Positions 41,890 through 52,330 of a DNA stretch of 64,000 bases are shown here, in pieces. The DNA is from Lepidostoma basale. Lineage: Eukaryota; Arthropoda; Insecta; Trichoptera; Lepidostomatidae. The stretch is from the NCBI GenBank assembly GCA_022606425.2, contig JAHDVF020001351.1, positions 682,001 to 746,000 of the forward strand, written 5' to 3'. A model generated the notes under the pieces. The model had not been told where the DNA came from and made no database searches. It saw nothing but the letters and a program-made list of their open reading frames with translations. The translations under genes and the position numbers were made by a program. Every line of letters starts with the position of its first letter. The stretch's first letter is position 1.

Positions 41890-42330
41890 CATGATACATT
41901 CTCATCTGTCTTACCTTTCCTGTATTTGGGGCTTTATTACAAAGAAGAAAGCTACTGAGATTCAGGTGATCCAAAATCGGGCTGTTAGAAATATTTTCCG
42001 TCTACCGTGGTACACTCATGTAAGGGCCCTATATTCTCAGACGAAAATAATTCCATTTCAAATCCATCCAAAATTAGAGATCACTAAAACTATACTACAA
42101 ATAATAAAGTCATCAACGCACTCTAATACTCGACCAATATTCAATACGGACGTACACCAACATGATACGCGCTCACAGAATAAGAAGCATTGGTTCAACT
42201 AGATTCGGTGTAAAATCCTTACAATTTATAGCCTCTACAGAATTTAATAAACTCCCTAATGATTTAATAATGATGTCGAACCAAAAACTTCAATCTGATC
42301 AACTTAAAAGTAATTTTTACATTACATTTT
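41890..42330 (+). mobile_element. LINE C-terminus (Jockey/CR1-like) in the Helitron
   Basis: MIHSHLSYLSCIWGFITKKK, IQVIQNRAVRNIFRLPWYTH and HPKLEITKTILQIIKSSTHS, then, after a frameshift, TRFGVKSLQFIASTEFNKLP. The end is a TTTTACA repeat (42,318-42,355). Confidence 0.75.
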
Positions 42331-42519
42331 TACATTTTTACATTTTTACATTACACATAAGCTACTTTTAGTAGTTTTCATTCATATATGAAAATTCCAT
42401 TATTAATTTCAGGTAAGGTTTTTAAATTTACAGTTTATAGACAATAATTAAGCACATTCCCAAACGTGCCACCTACATATCTGAATTTTGTGTTGCTCGG
42501 GCTTTCACAGTAGCAGGTT

Positions 42520-42690
42520 ATCACGCCGTTTCCCCACAGGGGTAGGCAGAGAGAATGGACCATAACACTACTCTATCCTGGCAAACCTCTCTAGCTTCCT
42601 CCACATTCATACAACGAGTCATACACGCATGTCGATTCCTCCGACTTCTAACATGACCAACCTTTAAAATCTGATTAGTTTAATTAATTT
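42520..42690 (-). mobile_element. LINE-A 3' fragment inside the Helitron
   Basis: TATCACGCCGTTTCCCCACA gives a UGUG loop; CCTGGCAAACCTCTCTAGCT and GAGTCATACACGCATGTCGA follow. No tail unit is left. Confidence 0.7.
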
Positions 42691-42744
42691 GACAAATTAA
42701 TCAAATTAATCAGATTAAAAGGTTTTATTTGTTTTATCGTTTTT

Positions 42745-43010
42745 GTAAAGAATTTTGACAGGTGTAGAAATAAATTTTTCATTTGTTCCAATAACAATTT
42801 GAATAATTTCTTCAATATTATTTTTAAGTTCTTGCTGGTTAAGTGCCTTATTACAGATAATTTAAAAAATGGTGGATATGTGTAACATAAATTAAATTAA
42901 CACAAAAGTCCGGATTGTCCAAGTCAACATGTGCAACATCGAAAAAAACATTATGTGTTATTACATTATGTGCTAAATTAAAAAACAGTGGATACGTGGA
43001 ACATATTATA
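42745..43010 (+). repeat. Dispersed repeat shared with 8.2 kb
   Basis: AAAGAATTTTGACAGGTGTA, TTTGTTCCAATAACAATTTG and GTGGATACGTGGAACATA; ACAAAAGTCCGGATTGTCCA links it to the 2.5-kb piece. Confidence 0.6.
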
Positions 43011-43124
43011 AATTAAATAGACAATATGTGCACCGTCTAAAAAGAACATTTTGTGTAAAATTATTTTATTTTGTTATTTTATTTTATATCATTGTATTTT
43101 ATATTATTTGTTTTAGATTTATTT

Positions 43125-43320
43125 TGTGGGTGTTGGACGATCGAAGTGTGCGCGGGAGATGCCTATTGGTGGCGATGAGGTTCGCAACCCATCACACCGC
43201 GCCTCCCGCGGGGCGAAAAGAGAAGGATGGAGTGCCGCATCAGTAAAAGTGTGACAGTCCATTCTCTCTGCTTACACTTTCGGGGAGACGGCGTGATGGT
43301 TAGTTAGTTAGTTAGTTAAT
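43125..43320 (+). repeat. Composite element with LINE-A tail
   Basis: GATTTATTTTGTGGGTGTTG, GGTGGCGATGAGGTTCGCAA and CGCGGGGCGAAAAGAGAAGG are joined to GTGTGACAGTCCATTCTCTC, a TTCGGGGAGACGGCG end and four GTTA units. This is the most complete copy of the family. Confidence 0.7.
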
Positions 43321-43401
43321 TTGACAAATTAGCCTATTATTATTATGCATATAGCATGAACTGCCTTTTATATGAAGAATATCTTCAGCAAACAAGTGAA
43401 A

Positions 43402-43765
43402 AACAGTTGTAATTCATTCATTGTATGGAAATTTAAATTTTGCCTCTTCGGTGTCCGCCTTATGGCAATTCAAATTTTTTTTTTTTTAATTCCAGGGCCC
43501 AAAATTGATGAATCAAAGATCGGACCAAAGTTGCCGATGCAGCGTGTAAAATAACTAATGTTTAAATGGAATGGGATCGGTCATAAAGCAAGGACAACGG
43601 GTGATAAGATCTTCTGGCCTGGAGTGGCGAAAGAGAAACAGCTACACAAATTCTGGCAGATCACAAGCAAGATGGTCTGATGACATTAAACGAGTGGCAG
43701 GAGGTCAATGGCGCAGAGCGGCGAGGGATACAGTTGTGGAAGTCGGGAAGGGAGGCTTTTGTAGT
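43402..43765 (+). mobile_element. LINE-C C-terminus, cargo segment S2 copy 2
   Basis: TTCATTCATTGTATGGAAAT and GGTGTCCGCCTTATGGCAAT match copy 1. The coding part gives NGIGHKARTTGDKIFWPGVA and, after a shift, QARWSDDIKRVAGGQWRRAA and RDTVVEVGKG. Confidence 0.7.
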
Positions 43766-44203
43766 ATTATCATCTATATTACTATTCCACGCCAGCGGAC
43801 TCGCAGTGCCGAAATCACGATCGTAGAAACTTACTTTATTGGCTCTGATGTGAATTTCATGGACAACAAAATCAAGAGTTTTGTTTCTTTAATATAATGA
43901 ATGTTTTCTGCAAATGTGATATAATATTGTTTATTTGATTATTAAATTTCATATAAAATATTCAAAAAATAGTTTTTCAATTACATTAGTAATATGTATT
44001 CAAGTTTATAATTCACAGCGAGTTTGCTTGGATTGAAACTTTGTTTTAAAGATATAGACACACATTTTTGCATCCATACACATGGCATTTAATCCAATAA
44101 ATAAACAAATTGTTATTGAACTTTAATTGTATTTGTTTAATATATATTCGGTTTATTTATGTACTCGAATTTAGCAATAGCGAAGCGTTGCCGGGTCAGC
44201 TAG

Positions 44204-44300
44204 TAAATTATAATAACGCTTATAGAAAACAGACGTTTTCATTCGCAATACTTATTTAATATGGAATTTAACATCATTGTTCAAGAAACAATAAATTCAT
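44204..44300. repeat. Foldback right arm, continuation of 38,742-38,774
   Basis: AACGCTTATAGAAAACAGAC, GTTTTCATTCGCAATACTTA and CATCATTGTTCAAGAAACAA complete the arm interrupted by the Helitron. Confidence 0.75.
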
Positions 44301-44309
44301 TATTAAAAA

Positions 44310-44600
44310 AAATAAAAGGATCACAAAGATGGTTTGGACACATGAAAACAATAAATGGCGATTAAATTAATGAAAGACGCAGACAATAAAAGTACGTTAA
44401 AGATGTGAATGGAGCACTTAATAGAGGTCGACCAAATAAAACGATCTATTGAATCAGATTTAAATTAATGGTTACGAATGGAATCTAAGAAATCGACACG
44501 CGTACATTTTACGATGTGAGTATTGAGGGAACATAGTAGAGTGCATCAGGGAAAATAAGTTTGGCGGTCCATATCTTTTGATATTCGAAGAATTAAATAT
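44310..44600 (+). mobile_element. LINE-A, heavily decayed
   Basis: KRITKMVWTHEN and VNGALNRGRPNKT traces and GGCGGTCCATATCTTTTGAT; the 3' hairpin is lost. Confidence 0.5.
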
Positions 44601-44639
44601 TCGCCTCTTAGCAACAAACAGATATTTTCATGGGTGTAA

Positions 44640-44868
44640 GAGCTTCTGGGCTCTAGTTAGTCAGCAGGAATACCAAACTTTTAATATACTCGTATAAGAC
44701 TATCATGAGACCGGTAGTCACCTACGGCTGAGAGACATGGTCTCTAACGCAGAGAGAGGAAGGCAGGCTGGCAGTTTTTGAGAGTAAAATACTGAGAAAA
44801 AATTTTGGACCCAAGCTGGAGGATGGGACTTACAGAATTAAAAGAAACCTTGAACTTGAAGTACTGAC
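44640..44868 (+). mobile_element. LINE fragment (ETWSLTQREE group)
   Basis: TIMRPVVTYG, a stop, ETWSLTQREEGRLAVFESKI and LRKNFGPKLEDGTYRIKRN. This is the segment after the RT domain in a lineage distinct from LINE-A; a later part of the same lineage is at 54.4 kb. Confidence 0.68.
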
Positions 44869-45005
44869 GACGCGCGCGCATGACAAGATGTATGAATGTT
44901 GAGGAAACGAGAGAAATGTGACAGGAAAGAAAAGTGTGGCAGTCCATTCTTTCTGCCTACCCCTTCGGGGTGAAGGCCCTTATGGTTAATTAGTTAGTTA
45001 GTTAA
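44869..45005 (+). mobile_element. LINE-A 3' end
   Basis: CGCATGACAAGATGTATGAA, AGTGTGGCAGTCCATTCTTT, CCCCTTCGGGGTGAAGGCCC and a GTTA tail; it directly follows the preceding LINE without spacer. Confidence 0.75.
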
Positions 45006-45059
45006 GATATTTATTTTATATCAGAAATACTTCAAAATAATGAAAATAAATAAATAAAA

Positions 45060-45175
45060 TGTCAAAAATCTTTTTAAGATGTATATTTAGTTTAAATCCA
45101 CTGAAGTTTCTGTCTTCTACCGGTTTTGGCAGCACGCTGCCATCTTCTGGTACCTATATCAAATTCAGGGTTATT
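45060..45175 (-). repeat. Hammerhead-like subfamily 2 arm
   Basis: Minus strand: GGTACCAGAAGATGGCAGCG, TGCTGCCAAAACCGGTAGAA. GAAAC has become AAAAC and GTC has become GTA. Confidence 0.5.
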
Positions 45176-45289
45176 TGTTATATGAAATGAAAATGGTGGG
45201 GGGTTGAAGTTTAACGTTTCTGTATAATTCAATTGTGTTAATAGGTTTAAACTCGAATTATTAAAATTAACATTATTGTAATTCTAACT

Positions 45290-45475
45290 AACTAACCAAC
45301 CATCACGCCGTCGCGCAGAAGGGGTAGGTGCAGAAAGAATGGACTACCACTCACCGATGCGACACCCTATCCTTCTCTTTTCACCCCCGCAGGAGACGCG
45401 GTGTGATAGGTTGCGAACCTCATCGCCACCAATAGGCATCTCCCGCGCACATTTCGATCTTCCAACAAATATTGT
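45290..45475 (-). repeat. Composite element with LINE-A tail
   Basis: CCATCACGCCGTCGCGCAGA, then CTCTTTTCACCCCCGCAGGA and GAACCTCATCGCCACCAATA; same organisation as 2.2 and 43.1 kb. Confidence 0.68.
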
Positions 45476-46138
45476 AATTATTCTTATTATTATTTATTTA
45501 TAAGTTTCTATATAATATGAAAGCAATTACGGGTGCGACTAATGTTCATAATGATGCTATACATTTCAAGTAATTATATGAATTTAATTTGACTTGTGTC
45601 TGTAAATACCTCTTTCTTGTTGGAACTCACTCAGAAATATTTCACTTCTAAGAAATATATTTCTCGCCCGATACGACTGTACGGATATTTTTAAGACACT
45701 TTTTAAAGTATTCTGTTCTATTCATAAGATGTTAGAAATACGTTTTTAATGGGTTTTTCTAAATAGACGGTAAAAAAAAACATTTGAAAATGTACAGAAA
45801 TTTAAATACCATAAATAAATTAAAACTTTCATCTAGCTAATGTGCTTCTAAATTAACTTTTTATCCGAGTCACAACTCGCGAAATATAAAATAAGCAATT
45901 TAAATTCCGGCTCCATAAAGCATTAAGTATGAAAAGTCAAAATTAAGTAACCGAAAAAATTAAAAGCTTTCTTAAACGGCCATTTAACAAATTTAAAGAG
46001 ACGAAATGAAAACCATCCAGGATGTTTGATATTTTAATGCGGCTTTGATTTATGGTGGTAATTTCACCAGGCGGAGCGGCGGCGACCCTAATCAGACGCG
46101 ATATAAAGATAAATGTTTTGGAAAATTACTAAATCCCA
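45476..46138. other. AT-rich, nothing recognised
   Basis: A GC-richer spot CACCAGGCGGAGCGGCGGCG at about 46,067 precedes the LINE; otherwise featureless. Confidence 0.35.
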
Positions 46139-46865
46139 ATTGAAGAACTGGCAGAAAGTGAAGACGATCTACAAATAATGCTTTATAGGTTCCATCTTGC
46201 GTCTGAGAAGTATAATATGGTGATATCCGCCGCCAAAGCTAAATGTCTAACAATATCCAGACAGTCTCTCAGATGCAATTGGTTGCACACGATAAACCCA
46301 TATAACATGTCATGGAATTCAAATATCTTAAATATCTGGGTGCGGAGATATCTAGTTGCAGCGATCTATATAATGAGGTTAAAAAACAGACTGATAAAGT
46401 TGCAGTTAACTCCGGATGCCTTAAGGACACTATCTGGGACGATAAGCATATGCTAATGGAAAGCAAAGTTAGAATTTATAAAACATGTATCAGGCCCATA
46501 ATAACATACGGAATCGAAGCAAGAGCAGACACTGTCAGAACCAAACATTTCTTGAGGGTAGCAGAAATTAGAACATTGCGACCTATTGTGGGGAGAATCC
46601 TTAGAGATAGCATACCCAATGAAAAATACACAGTGAGATGGAGTAGGCAGAGAAGACGATACTGGAGGGACCACATAGAGATAATGGATCCAGCAAGAAT
46701 TCCTAAGATCGTGATGCACGAGACTCCAGAGGGCCGTCGACCCCCAGAACGACCACCAAAGAGATGAAGAGAAGGCTGGTCGTCTTCATCACAGGAAGAA
46801 TGTTGATATCCTGCATAAACAGTTCGCAAGATCTACAATCAGAAGAAGAAGAGGACAATTGACGA
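46139..46865 (+). mobile_element. LINE C-terminal half (RADT group)
   Basis: Frame 1: ELAESEDDLQIMLYRFHLAS and EKYNMVISAAKAKCLTISRQ. Frame 2 from 46,312: MEFKYLKYLGAEISSCSDLY, KVRIYKTCIRPIITYGIEAR, ADTVRTKHFLRVAEIRTLRP, RWSRQRRRYWRDHIEIMDPA and PPERPPKR, then stop. The end is AGAAGAAGAAGAGG. It contains the post-YADD palm and thumb region plus the C-terminal domain; the RT active site is missing. Confidence 0.82.
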
Positions 46866-46869
46866 AAAT

Positions 46870-47505
46870 ACGCCAATTCTGTGGGATGGAAAAATGATTG
46901 AAGTTTTAAATGAAATGCGTTACGAATAAAAAAATAGGTATAGTTCCTAAGGGGTTTTTAACAAAGCCATTACATATAATACAATAATCTTTATGAAATT
47001 GTTTATGAAAACACTTTTAATAGTGTTTTTATAAACAGTTAACAATATTAAATATTGAAAGAAAAAAAATGACGGAGATACAAGCCGATATGTAGAGACC
47101 TGCTTTGAAAATCTTTGTTGATGATGTACATGATTTCTTTATTATGTATTCGGAATCAAAAAACAAATACTATATTATTAAGAATTATAATAGATATCGA
47201 GTGACTTAGTGATATGGATTTTATATTTTTTTGTAGAAATTGCAGTTTGAAAAAAAACTCAAATTTTCATTCAAATTTTGGGTTCAAAAAAAAAGTATAA
47301 CTTTCGAACATGATACCCAATATAAAAAAAACTACTTCACATTGTAAATAATATTATAGAATGTTATATCTCTTATCACTTGGTCTATATAGGAGTCTCT
47401 TGGGTGACCCCTGCAATTTCTGGCTTCAACCATTCCCTCTGCGATCATAATAAGCACAAAACACACCATATCTAACTATTATTGATTATTAAATTTAAAA
47501 TTTAC
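46870..47505. other. AT-rich, nothing recognised
   Basis: Homopolymer A runs at 47,290-47,330; no frame or repeat match. Confidence 0.4.
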
Positions 47506-47509
47506 AACC

Positions 47510-47592
47510 GAGTCAGTAAAGAACGGTGTGGCGGTCTACTCTTTATGCTTACCCCTTAGGAGAAACGGCGTGATGGTTAGCTAGTTAGTTTT
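47510..47592 (+). mobile_element. LINE-A 3' stub
   Basis: ACGGTGTGGCGGTCTACTCT, CCCCTTAGGAGAAACGGCGT and GTTAGCTAGTTAG tail; the loop is UUAG rather than UNCG. Confidence 0.65.
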
Positions 47593-48268
47593 ATGTCTAA
47601 AACTTTCATTCATCTTTTTAAGAACGGCTGATTCCTTACTTCCTTTTCGGCAAAATGTTCATTTCCCCTTAACCTTGATTCTAAATTATAGGTCGTAAAA
47701 ATAATGTGTTTACTCGATGTAAGCGATGCGATGAACGTCGACCCTATAAAAATATTTCATACCGGGACATCATAAAGTCAAGGTGGCGTCCTTTGAACGA
47801 TCGCATTGTATGCGGACGGGTGTTTTATGTTTTCCTGTTATACCTGCGCCGTTATATTTTATCTTGCAACCTTATTTTGGTGGATTTAGCTGATTAATTT
47901 GACTCATCTGTACATAAACGTACTTACTATAGTGCAGCCGAAATGAACTGAGTCTTGAGGCCAAAAATGTCAATAGAGATAGGGATGTGAAGCGCGCCAG
48001 GACCGTTATCGATTTTTACGTTGATCGATATACGATACGATCGACTAAAATGATTTTATAATGATCTGTACGTTATGATATGTACGATAAGTCACTAATG
48101 ATTGGTCTTTACCAAATGCAATAGCAGTGCGTGTTTTTTTGTTGTTGCTATAAATGTGTTAACAGCAATTAAATAAATACATTCTTGTGTCACCACTCGT
48201 TGCGCACTATGGATATAAATAGGTGCCTACGCTCAATATTTAAAATCTATTTCCCCCAAACAGTGTCA
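47593..48268. other. Unassigned; CGATA-rich patch
   Basis: About 48,008-48,095 repeats ATCGATATACGATACGATCG-like words with no clear period. No gene seen. Confidence 0.4.
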
Positions 48269-48269
48269 A

Positions 48270-48445
48270 ATAGTCTAGGGTCTAGGGGATAGAACGCTTG
48301 GCTCCTGATCCAGGGGACTTGGGTTCGAGCCTGGACACGACCAGATTCCTTCTTCATAATAATGAGCTATTTTCTACTCATATTGAAGATTGTAAAATAA
48401 ATTCTAATATCATTGATTTAAATCTTTGGTGTTAGTCTTTTAAAA
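48270..48445 (+). repeat. SINE-2, tRNA-derived
   Basis: GTCTAGGGGATAGAACGCTT (A-box side), CTTGGGTTCGAGCCTGGACA (B box), then the CAGATTCCTTCTTCATAATA body. Confidence 0.78.
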
Positions 48446-48449
48446 AAAA

Positions 48450-48795
48450 AATGCCGTTCTCTGGACCATGGCAGGCGAAAAGCCAATTAGAGAACAATTC
48501 GCTAGACGCAAATGGCAGTGGATCGGTCACACTCTGAGACGGAACCCAGCCTGCATCGCTCAGGGCGCACTAGACTGGTCCACTGTGGAGGGAAAGAGGA
48601 AGCGAGGCAGACCTAGGGCCACCTGGAGAAGAGCCCTGCAGGACGAGGTTAAAGCAGCAGGCCTCACTTGGGATGATGTTAGGCATCAGGCATGCGATAG
48701 AGTCGGGTGGAGAAGGTTCCTTGAGGCCCTATGCACCACGGAGGTGTTACAGGACAAAAAGAAGAAGAGAAGAAGAGAAATAATTATCTAGCTAT
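48450..48795 (+). mobile_element. LINE C-terminus, 107-aa open frame
   Basis: PIREQFARRKWQWIGHTLRR, NPACIAQGALDWSTVEGKRK, RGRPRATWRRALQDEVKAAG and ACDRVGWRRFLEALCTTEVL, then Lys/Arg from a GAA-type tail. The frame has no internal stop. The RKWQWIGHTLRR and TWRRALQDEV style marks a lineage distinct from LINE-A to E. Confidence 0.78.
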
Positions 48796-48884
48796 TTCTC
48801 AATGACGATAAGCATAGAAGACAAACGGCCGCACTGTATAATCCTAAAGTATTTGTCGCCTACTTAACATTAATATATCACACA

Positions 48885-49115
48885 TGCGTGTTAATTTCTC
48901 TCACCAAGTGTATAAAAGAGCCGAAAGGGTTGGATGCAGATAGCAGAATAAGCAGAATGTCACTAAGCTGTATTTTGTGTGCGGATAACGCTACTTGCAG
49001 ACAACGAGCATGAACTCCATGTCCCGGTGTCTAGTATGAATGAGGTATGTATGAGGTATGCATGTGATATGATCTGATGATAAATGAGAAAAAAAACCAA
49101 AGAAAAGATTTTCGT
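48885..49115 (+). mobile_element. LINE-A internal fragment around YADD
   Basis: VYKRAERVGCR precedes a corrupted active-site region (TGTGCGGATAACGCTACTTG), then DNEHEL-type sequence. It parallels 61.7-61.85 kb. Confidence 0.55.
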
Positions 49116-49289
49116 ACTGATTATTTCTTTTTGTACTTTAATGTTGGTATCTTCCCAGATGATTTCTGAATTCGGACTAAAAACGACATCTTTTAAAAAC
49201 ACCATACTAATAAATCATTAATTGACTAGTTACGTGTTTAACAAATTGTCAAAAAATGGTATTTCAAAATGTCATGGATATCTTGAAGA

Positions 49290-49595
49290 TGACTAGTGAT
49301 ATACTCGTATAGTGCTTCCACTTGTGTTTAACGTCAACCGGTTTCGGCAGCTTGCTGCCATCTACTGGTACCTACATCAACATTTATTTAGTTTATACCT
49401 ATAATAAATGCTAATGGGAGGGATTAAACATTTTTACTGATTCTAAATAATGATGTTGGTACCAGAAGATGGCAGCAATCTGCCGAAACCGGTCGACGTC
49501 CAACACAAGTGAAAGCACACTAAATATATATTAATTAAGAAATTTTGTATATTTTTTTTTTTCATTATTTAAAATGAACTTCTACCAAGAAATTT
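49290..49595. repeat. Foldback element, hammerhead-like subfamily 2, both arms
   Basis: Left arm (minus) reads GGTACCAGTAGATGGCAGCA and AGCTGCCGAAACCGGTTGAC. Right arm (plus) reads GGTACCAGAAGATGGCAGCA, TCTGCCGAAACCGGTCGACG. The right end AAAATGAACTTCTACCAAGA is the shared terminus in reverse. Confidence 0.65.
49452..49506 (+). ncRNA. Hammerhead-like fold, variant core
   Basis: TGTTGG (49454-49459) pairs perfectly with CCAACA (49500-49505) as outer stem I, enclosing an internal loop, CAGAAGA (49463-49469), stem II GGCAG/CTGCC, GAAA (49485-49488) and GTC (49492-49494). The layout equals a type I hammerhead, but CAGAAGA differs from CTGATGA at two positions and the stem III loop is only two bases, so catalysis is doubtful. 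Confidence 0.4.
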
Positions 49596-49602
49596 AAATA
49601 AC

Positions 49603-49730
49603 CAACTAACTAACCATCACGCCGCGCCGTCTCCCCGAAGGGATAGGCAGAAAGAATGGACTGCCACACTTTTCTTTCCTGAAATATTTTTCTCGCTTCC
49701 TCGACATTCATAGATCGTGTCATGCACGCT
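49603..49730 (-). mobile_element. LINE-A 3' end, truncated
   Basis: CTAACTAACCATCACGCCG, CTCCCCGAAGGGATAGGCAG and CGCTTCCTCGACATTCATAG; minus strand CMTRSMNVEEARKIFQERKV. Confidence 0.72.
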
Positions 49731-49739
49731 TTATGAATT

Positions 49740-50500
49740 AAATGTATGAATAAATCCGCATACAAGATGTCTCTTGTATTCGGATGACCAAGAAATTTCA
49801 ATTAAATTTTTTAATTATTTAAATTAATATTCTTTTTTTATGTATTTGGAATAATACAGATTGATTGACACACCTAATATGATGTGTTATACTATTAAAA
49901 ATATATATTATTTATTTTTTGTATCTGTTTTTTCTTTTTGCAGATAACGATCGAATAATATATACAATCAGCGATTTTCGCTACCAGGAGAGCAGCTTAC
50001 GTCAGACATGTTAACTCATTTTATTCGTTGATCGCTTCCCCTCAATTCATGTTGATTCGACTAACGACCTATTATGGGGGGTATGTCTATACACATATAC
50101 ACACATATACGTACATCATATTCCAGGCCATAACACACTCGCTACATTCAATGATCAAAAGGGGTCATGTCACAGAATGGAAAGATGATATCGAATTTTT
50201 CACCTGAATTCAATATGTAACCATAAATCGCCCTACTTAATCTTCTATAGTATAAAACACCTGTTTTAAAATGAACTTATAAATTAATTATCACGCCGTT
50301 TTCGCTAAGGAGTTGGAAGAAAATATGGATACAGAGTTTTTTCTATTTCGAAAAACAATGATCACAGTCATCATCAAGTCGTTCGTGTACATATCAAATT
50401 AACGAGACCATGAACTACATTTAAATATTCATGGGAACTAATCCAAACGAAAATCGAAGTTATTTGAAATGATTTTACCGAAACTCTTGATGGAAGTTCA
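49740..50500. other. Mostly unassigned; LINE-A trace at 50.29 kb
   Basis: TATCACGCCGTTTTCGCTAA (50,290) is a degraded minus-strand LINE-A end. The rest, including an ATACACATAT patch at 50,090, is unrecognised. Confidence 0.4.
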
Positions 50501-50514
50501 TTTTAATTCTGAAA

Positions 50515-50722
50515 TATTCGTGAAAGTACGTTCAGAAGACAAATACTCTTGACTTTGGAGAATATCTTGTATTCCTAATCTCGAACCATCTCTCATGCGT
50601 TCCTGGTATTATATTATATAATATATTTTTATGTTTTACCTGTTCTCAATAGATGCCTTAAACTAAAATTGTTGTTTGTAATATCTTTTGAGAAAATAAA
50701 TTGATTTGATTTGATTTGATTT
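50515..50722 (+). mobile_element. LINE-D 3' end
   Basis: ACAAATACTCTTGACTTTGG, ATCGAACCATCTC-like sequence, CTCAATAGATGCCTTAAAC and a GATTTGATTTGATTTGATTT tail. Confidence 0.7.
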
Positions 50723-50734
50723 CAATAATAATTA

Positions 50735-50830
50735 AATTAAACAATGTTTTTAAACCAGTCTGTCGATGTCAGCGAGCATGGCCAAACCGGTAGCTGTCGA
50801 AATAAAGACTAAAGTTTCCACTTTAGTACA
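50735..50830 (+). repeat. Hammerhead-like subfamily 3 arm
   Basis: CTGTCGATGTCAGCGAGCAT, GGCCAAACCGGTAGCTGTCG and AAATAAAGACTAAAG; GAAAC has become CAAAC. Confidence 0.5.
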
Positions 50831-50921
50831 CTTTACTACAAGATATTCTACATAATACTTCTTGTATTTAGTTAAAAAAACATCGTTCTGCGTAAATCTA
50901 AGTATTAATTATTTCTTGAAC

Positions 50922-51200
50922 AACGATGTTAAATTCTATATTAAACAATTAATACATATGAAAACGTACGTTTTCCAGAAGTAGTTTTAAATTTTACGGG
51001 AATGACATGTTTCGCCTTACTAAATCATTATCATTTGACAATGACTTAGAAAAGGTCAATATGTAACTATAAATCGCCCTACTCTATTTTCCATACTATG
51101 AAAACACCAGTTTTAAAATGATGTGCGAAACATGTCATTCCCTTAAAATATAATACGAATTCTATTATAGAAAACAGACGTTTTTATTCGTATTAATTGT
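50922..51200. repeat. ACAGACGTTTT foldback MITE, near complete
   Basis: Left end TTTCTTGAACAACGATGTTA, AAACGTACGTTTTCCAGAAG and GAATGACATGTTTCGCC; right arm GTGCGAAACATGTCATTCCC, AGAAAACAGACG and TTTTTATTCGTATTAATTG. The arms are about 110 bp with a ~90-bp centre. It is the best empty-site reference for the Helitron junction. Confidence 0.7.
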
Positions 51201-51269
51201 GTGTTACAGAAAACAGTACCTTTTTAGGTAAGCTAAATGATATTTCAAGATTATTAAAGTTTGGAACAT

Positions 51270-51450
51270 TCTTACAATATAATATTATATCACAATTTAT
51301 TACTGTTTCGTCAACCAATGTTGACATGATCAACAGTTGATTGTGACACCTGTTGATGCCAACATGCGTTGGCGAAACTGCTGTAGCTACAATTTTATAT
51401 AATTTAAATAAAGAAGGTGTGATATTATAACAGTGTTCCATATTAAAGAG
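51270..51450 (+). repeat. Foldback, hammerhead-like subfamily 1, near-consensus arm
   Basis: Plus arm: ACACCTGTTGATGCCAACAT, GCGTTGGCGAAACTGCTGTA. The core is CTGTTGA (51350-51356), one change from CTGATGA, and the cleavage triplet is GTA, which is allowed. The minus arm at 51,300-51,330 is more degraded. Confidence 0.55.
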
Positions 51451-51454
51451 CTTA

Positions 51455-51878
51455 CAATACAATTTTATATATATTATACCCCTATAACAAGCTGTAGTTT
51501 AAGCAAAAATATTCGTTTTTGTATTCATGCGTAGCAAAATATTGTTTTAAACGAATTAATTGCTTGTAAAAGGCAAGGCAAGGGTAGCATCTGTTATCGA
51601 ATGGCGGTTCCAGGGGTTGAATATATTAAGATTGTTCAACCCCTTCCTTTATCACAATAATGTCGGAAATTTACATAAGTTGTAAAATTTTGATTGCTTT
51701 ATTTATTGAGAGGGAATAAATTGATGTTTCAACATGAGTAGATTACTCGTGAGCATACAAGTTTTCTTGTATTAATACCGTGTTCGTATTGTATAATATA
51801 ATATTGCTTCGTTATGTTTTTATACACTCACTATTTTATTGTAGTACCCCAAAATATTTATACATAATATTATAATTT
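51455..51878. other. AT-rich, nothing recognised
   Basis: No domain or repeat relative seen. Confidence 0.35.
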
Positions 51879-51884
51879 AAAAGA

Positions 51885-52330
51885 AAAGAAGGATGAAAGT
51901 ATAATAAATGCAGTGGAAATGAGATCTCTCAGACGAATGTGTGGATACTCTGTGTATGATAGTGTCAAATGTAAATATAAGAAGTGAATGCGGAGCGAAT
52001 GATGGTGTTATGAACAAAATAATGAAGCGATCATTAAGATGATTTGGACATATGGAAAGAATGAATGAAGATAGAATGATAAAAAAAAATATGTTAAAGA
52101 TGTAAATGGAACCAGAAATAGAGGAAGACCGAGGGAAACGTGGTACGATCAAATAAATCAAATATTGAATATCGGCCACGTGAGGAGTCAGAGAAATTGG
52201 CGCGCGTGCATGTCACGATGTATGAATGTTGAGGAAGCGAGAGAAATATGTCAGGAAAGAAAAGTGTAGTAGTCCATTATGTCTGCCTACCCCTTCGGGG
52301 AGACGGCGTGATCGTTAGTTAGTTAGCTAG
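51885..52330 (+). mobile_element. LINE-A, 5'-truncated
   Basis: KKDESIINAVEMRSLRRMCG, SECGANDGVMNKIMKRSLR, a stop, then GRPRETWYDQINQILNIGHV and CMNVEEAREICQERKV. The end is CTACCCCTTCGGGGAGACGG with a GTTAG tail. Confidence 0.78.

Larger units (their letters stand above)
38775..44203 (+). mobile_element. Non-autonomous Helitron, 5.4 kb, with duplicated cargo
   Basis: The 5' end is TCTACATATAAATAAAACTC directly after A. The 3' end is CGGGTCAGCTAG directly before T, with a short hairpin GCAATAGCGAAGCGTTGC (44174-44191) 12 nt upstream. A|T insertion, TC start, CTAG end and subterminal hairpin are the Helitron hallmarks. Flanking halves (GTCATTCCCA at left, TAAATTATAATAACGC at right) rejoin into a foldback arm like that at 51.1 kb. 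No Rep/helicase is encoded. Two cargo segments are each present twice, and LINE fragments have been added. Confidence 0.82.

Noticed and set aside
39780..44200. Rep/helicase gene of an autonomous Helitron
   Set aside because: No HUH (His-hydrophobic-His) or helicase motif was found in any frame between the ends.
48270..48340. tRNA gene at the SINE-2 head
   Set aside because: Same head plus body recurs at 38.3, 56.4 and 58.9 kb with identical extension.
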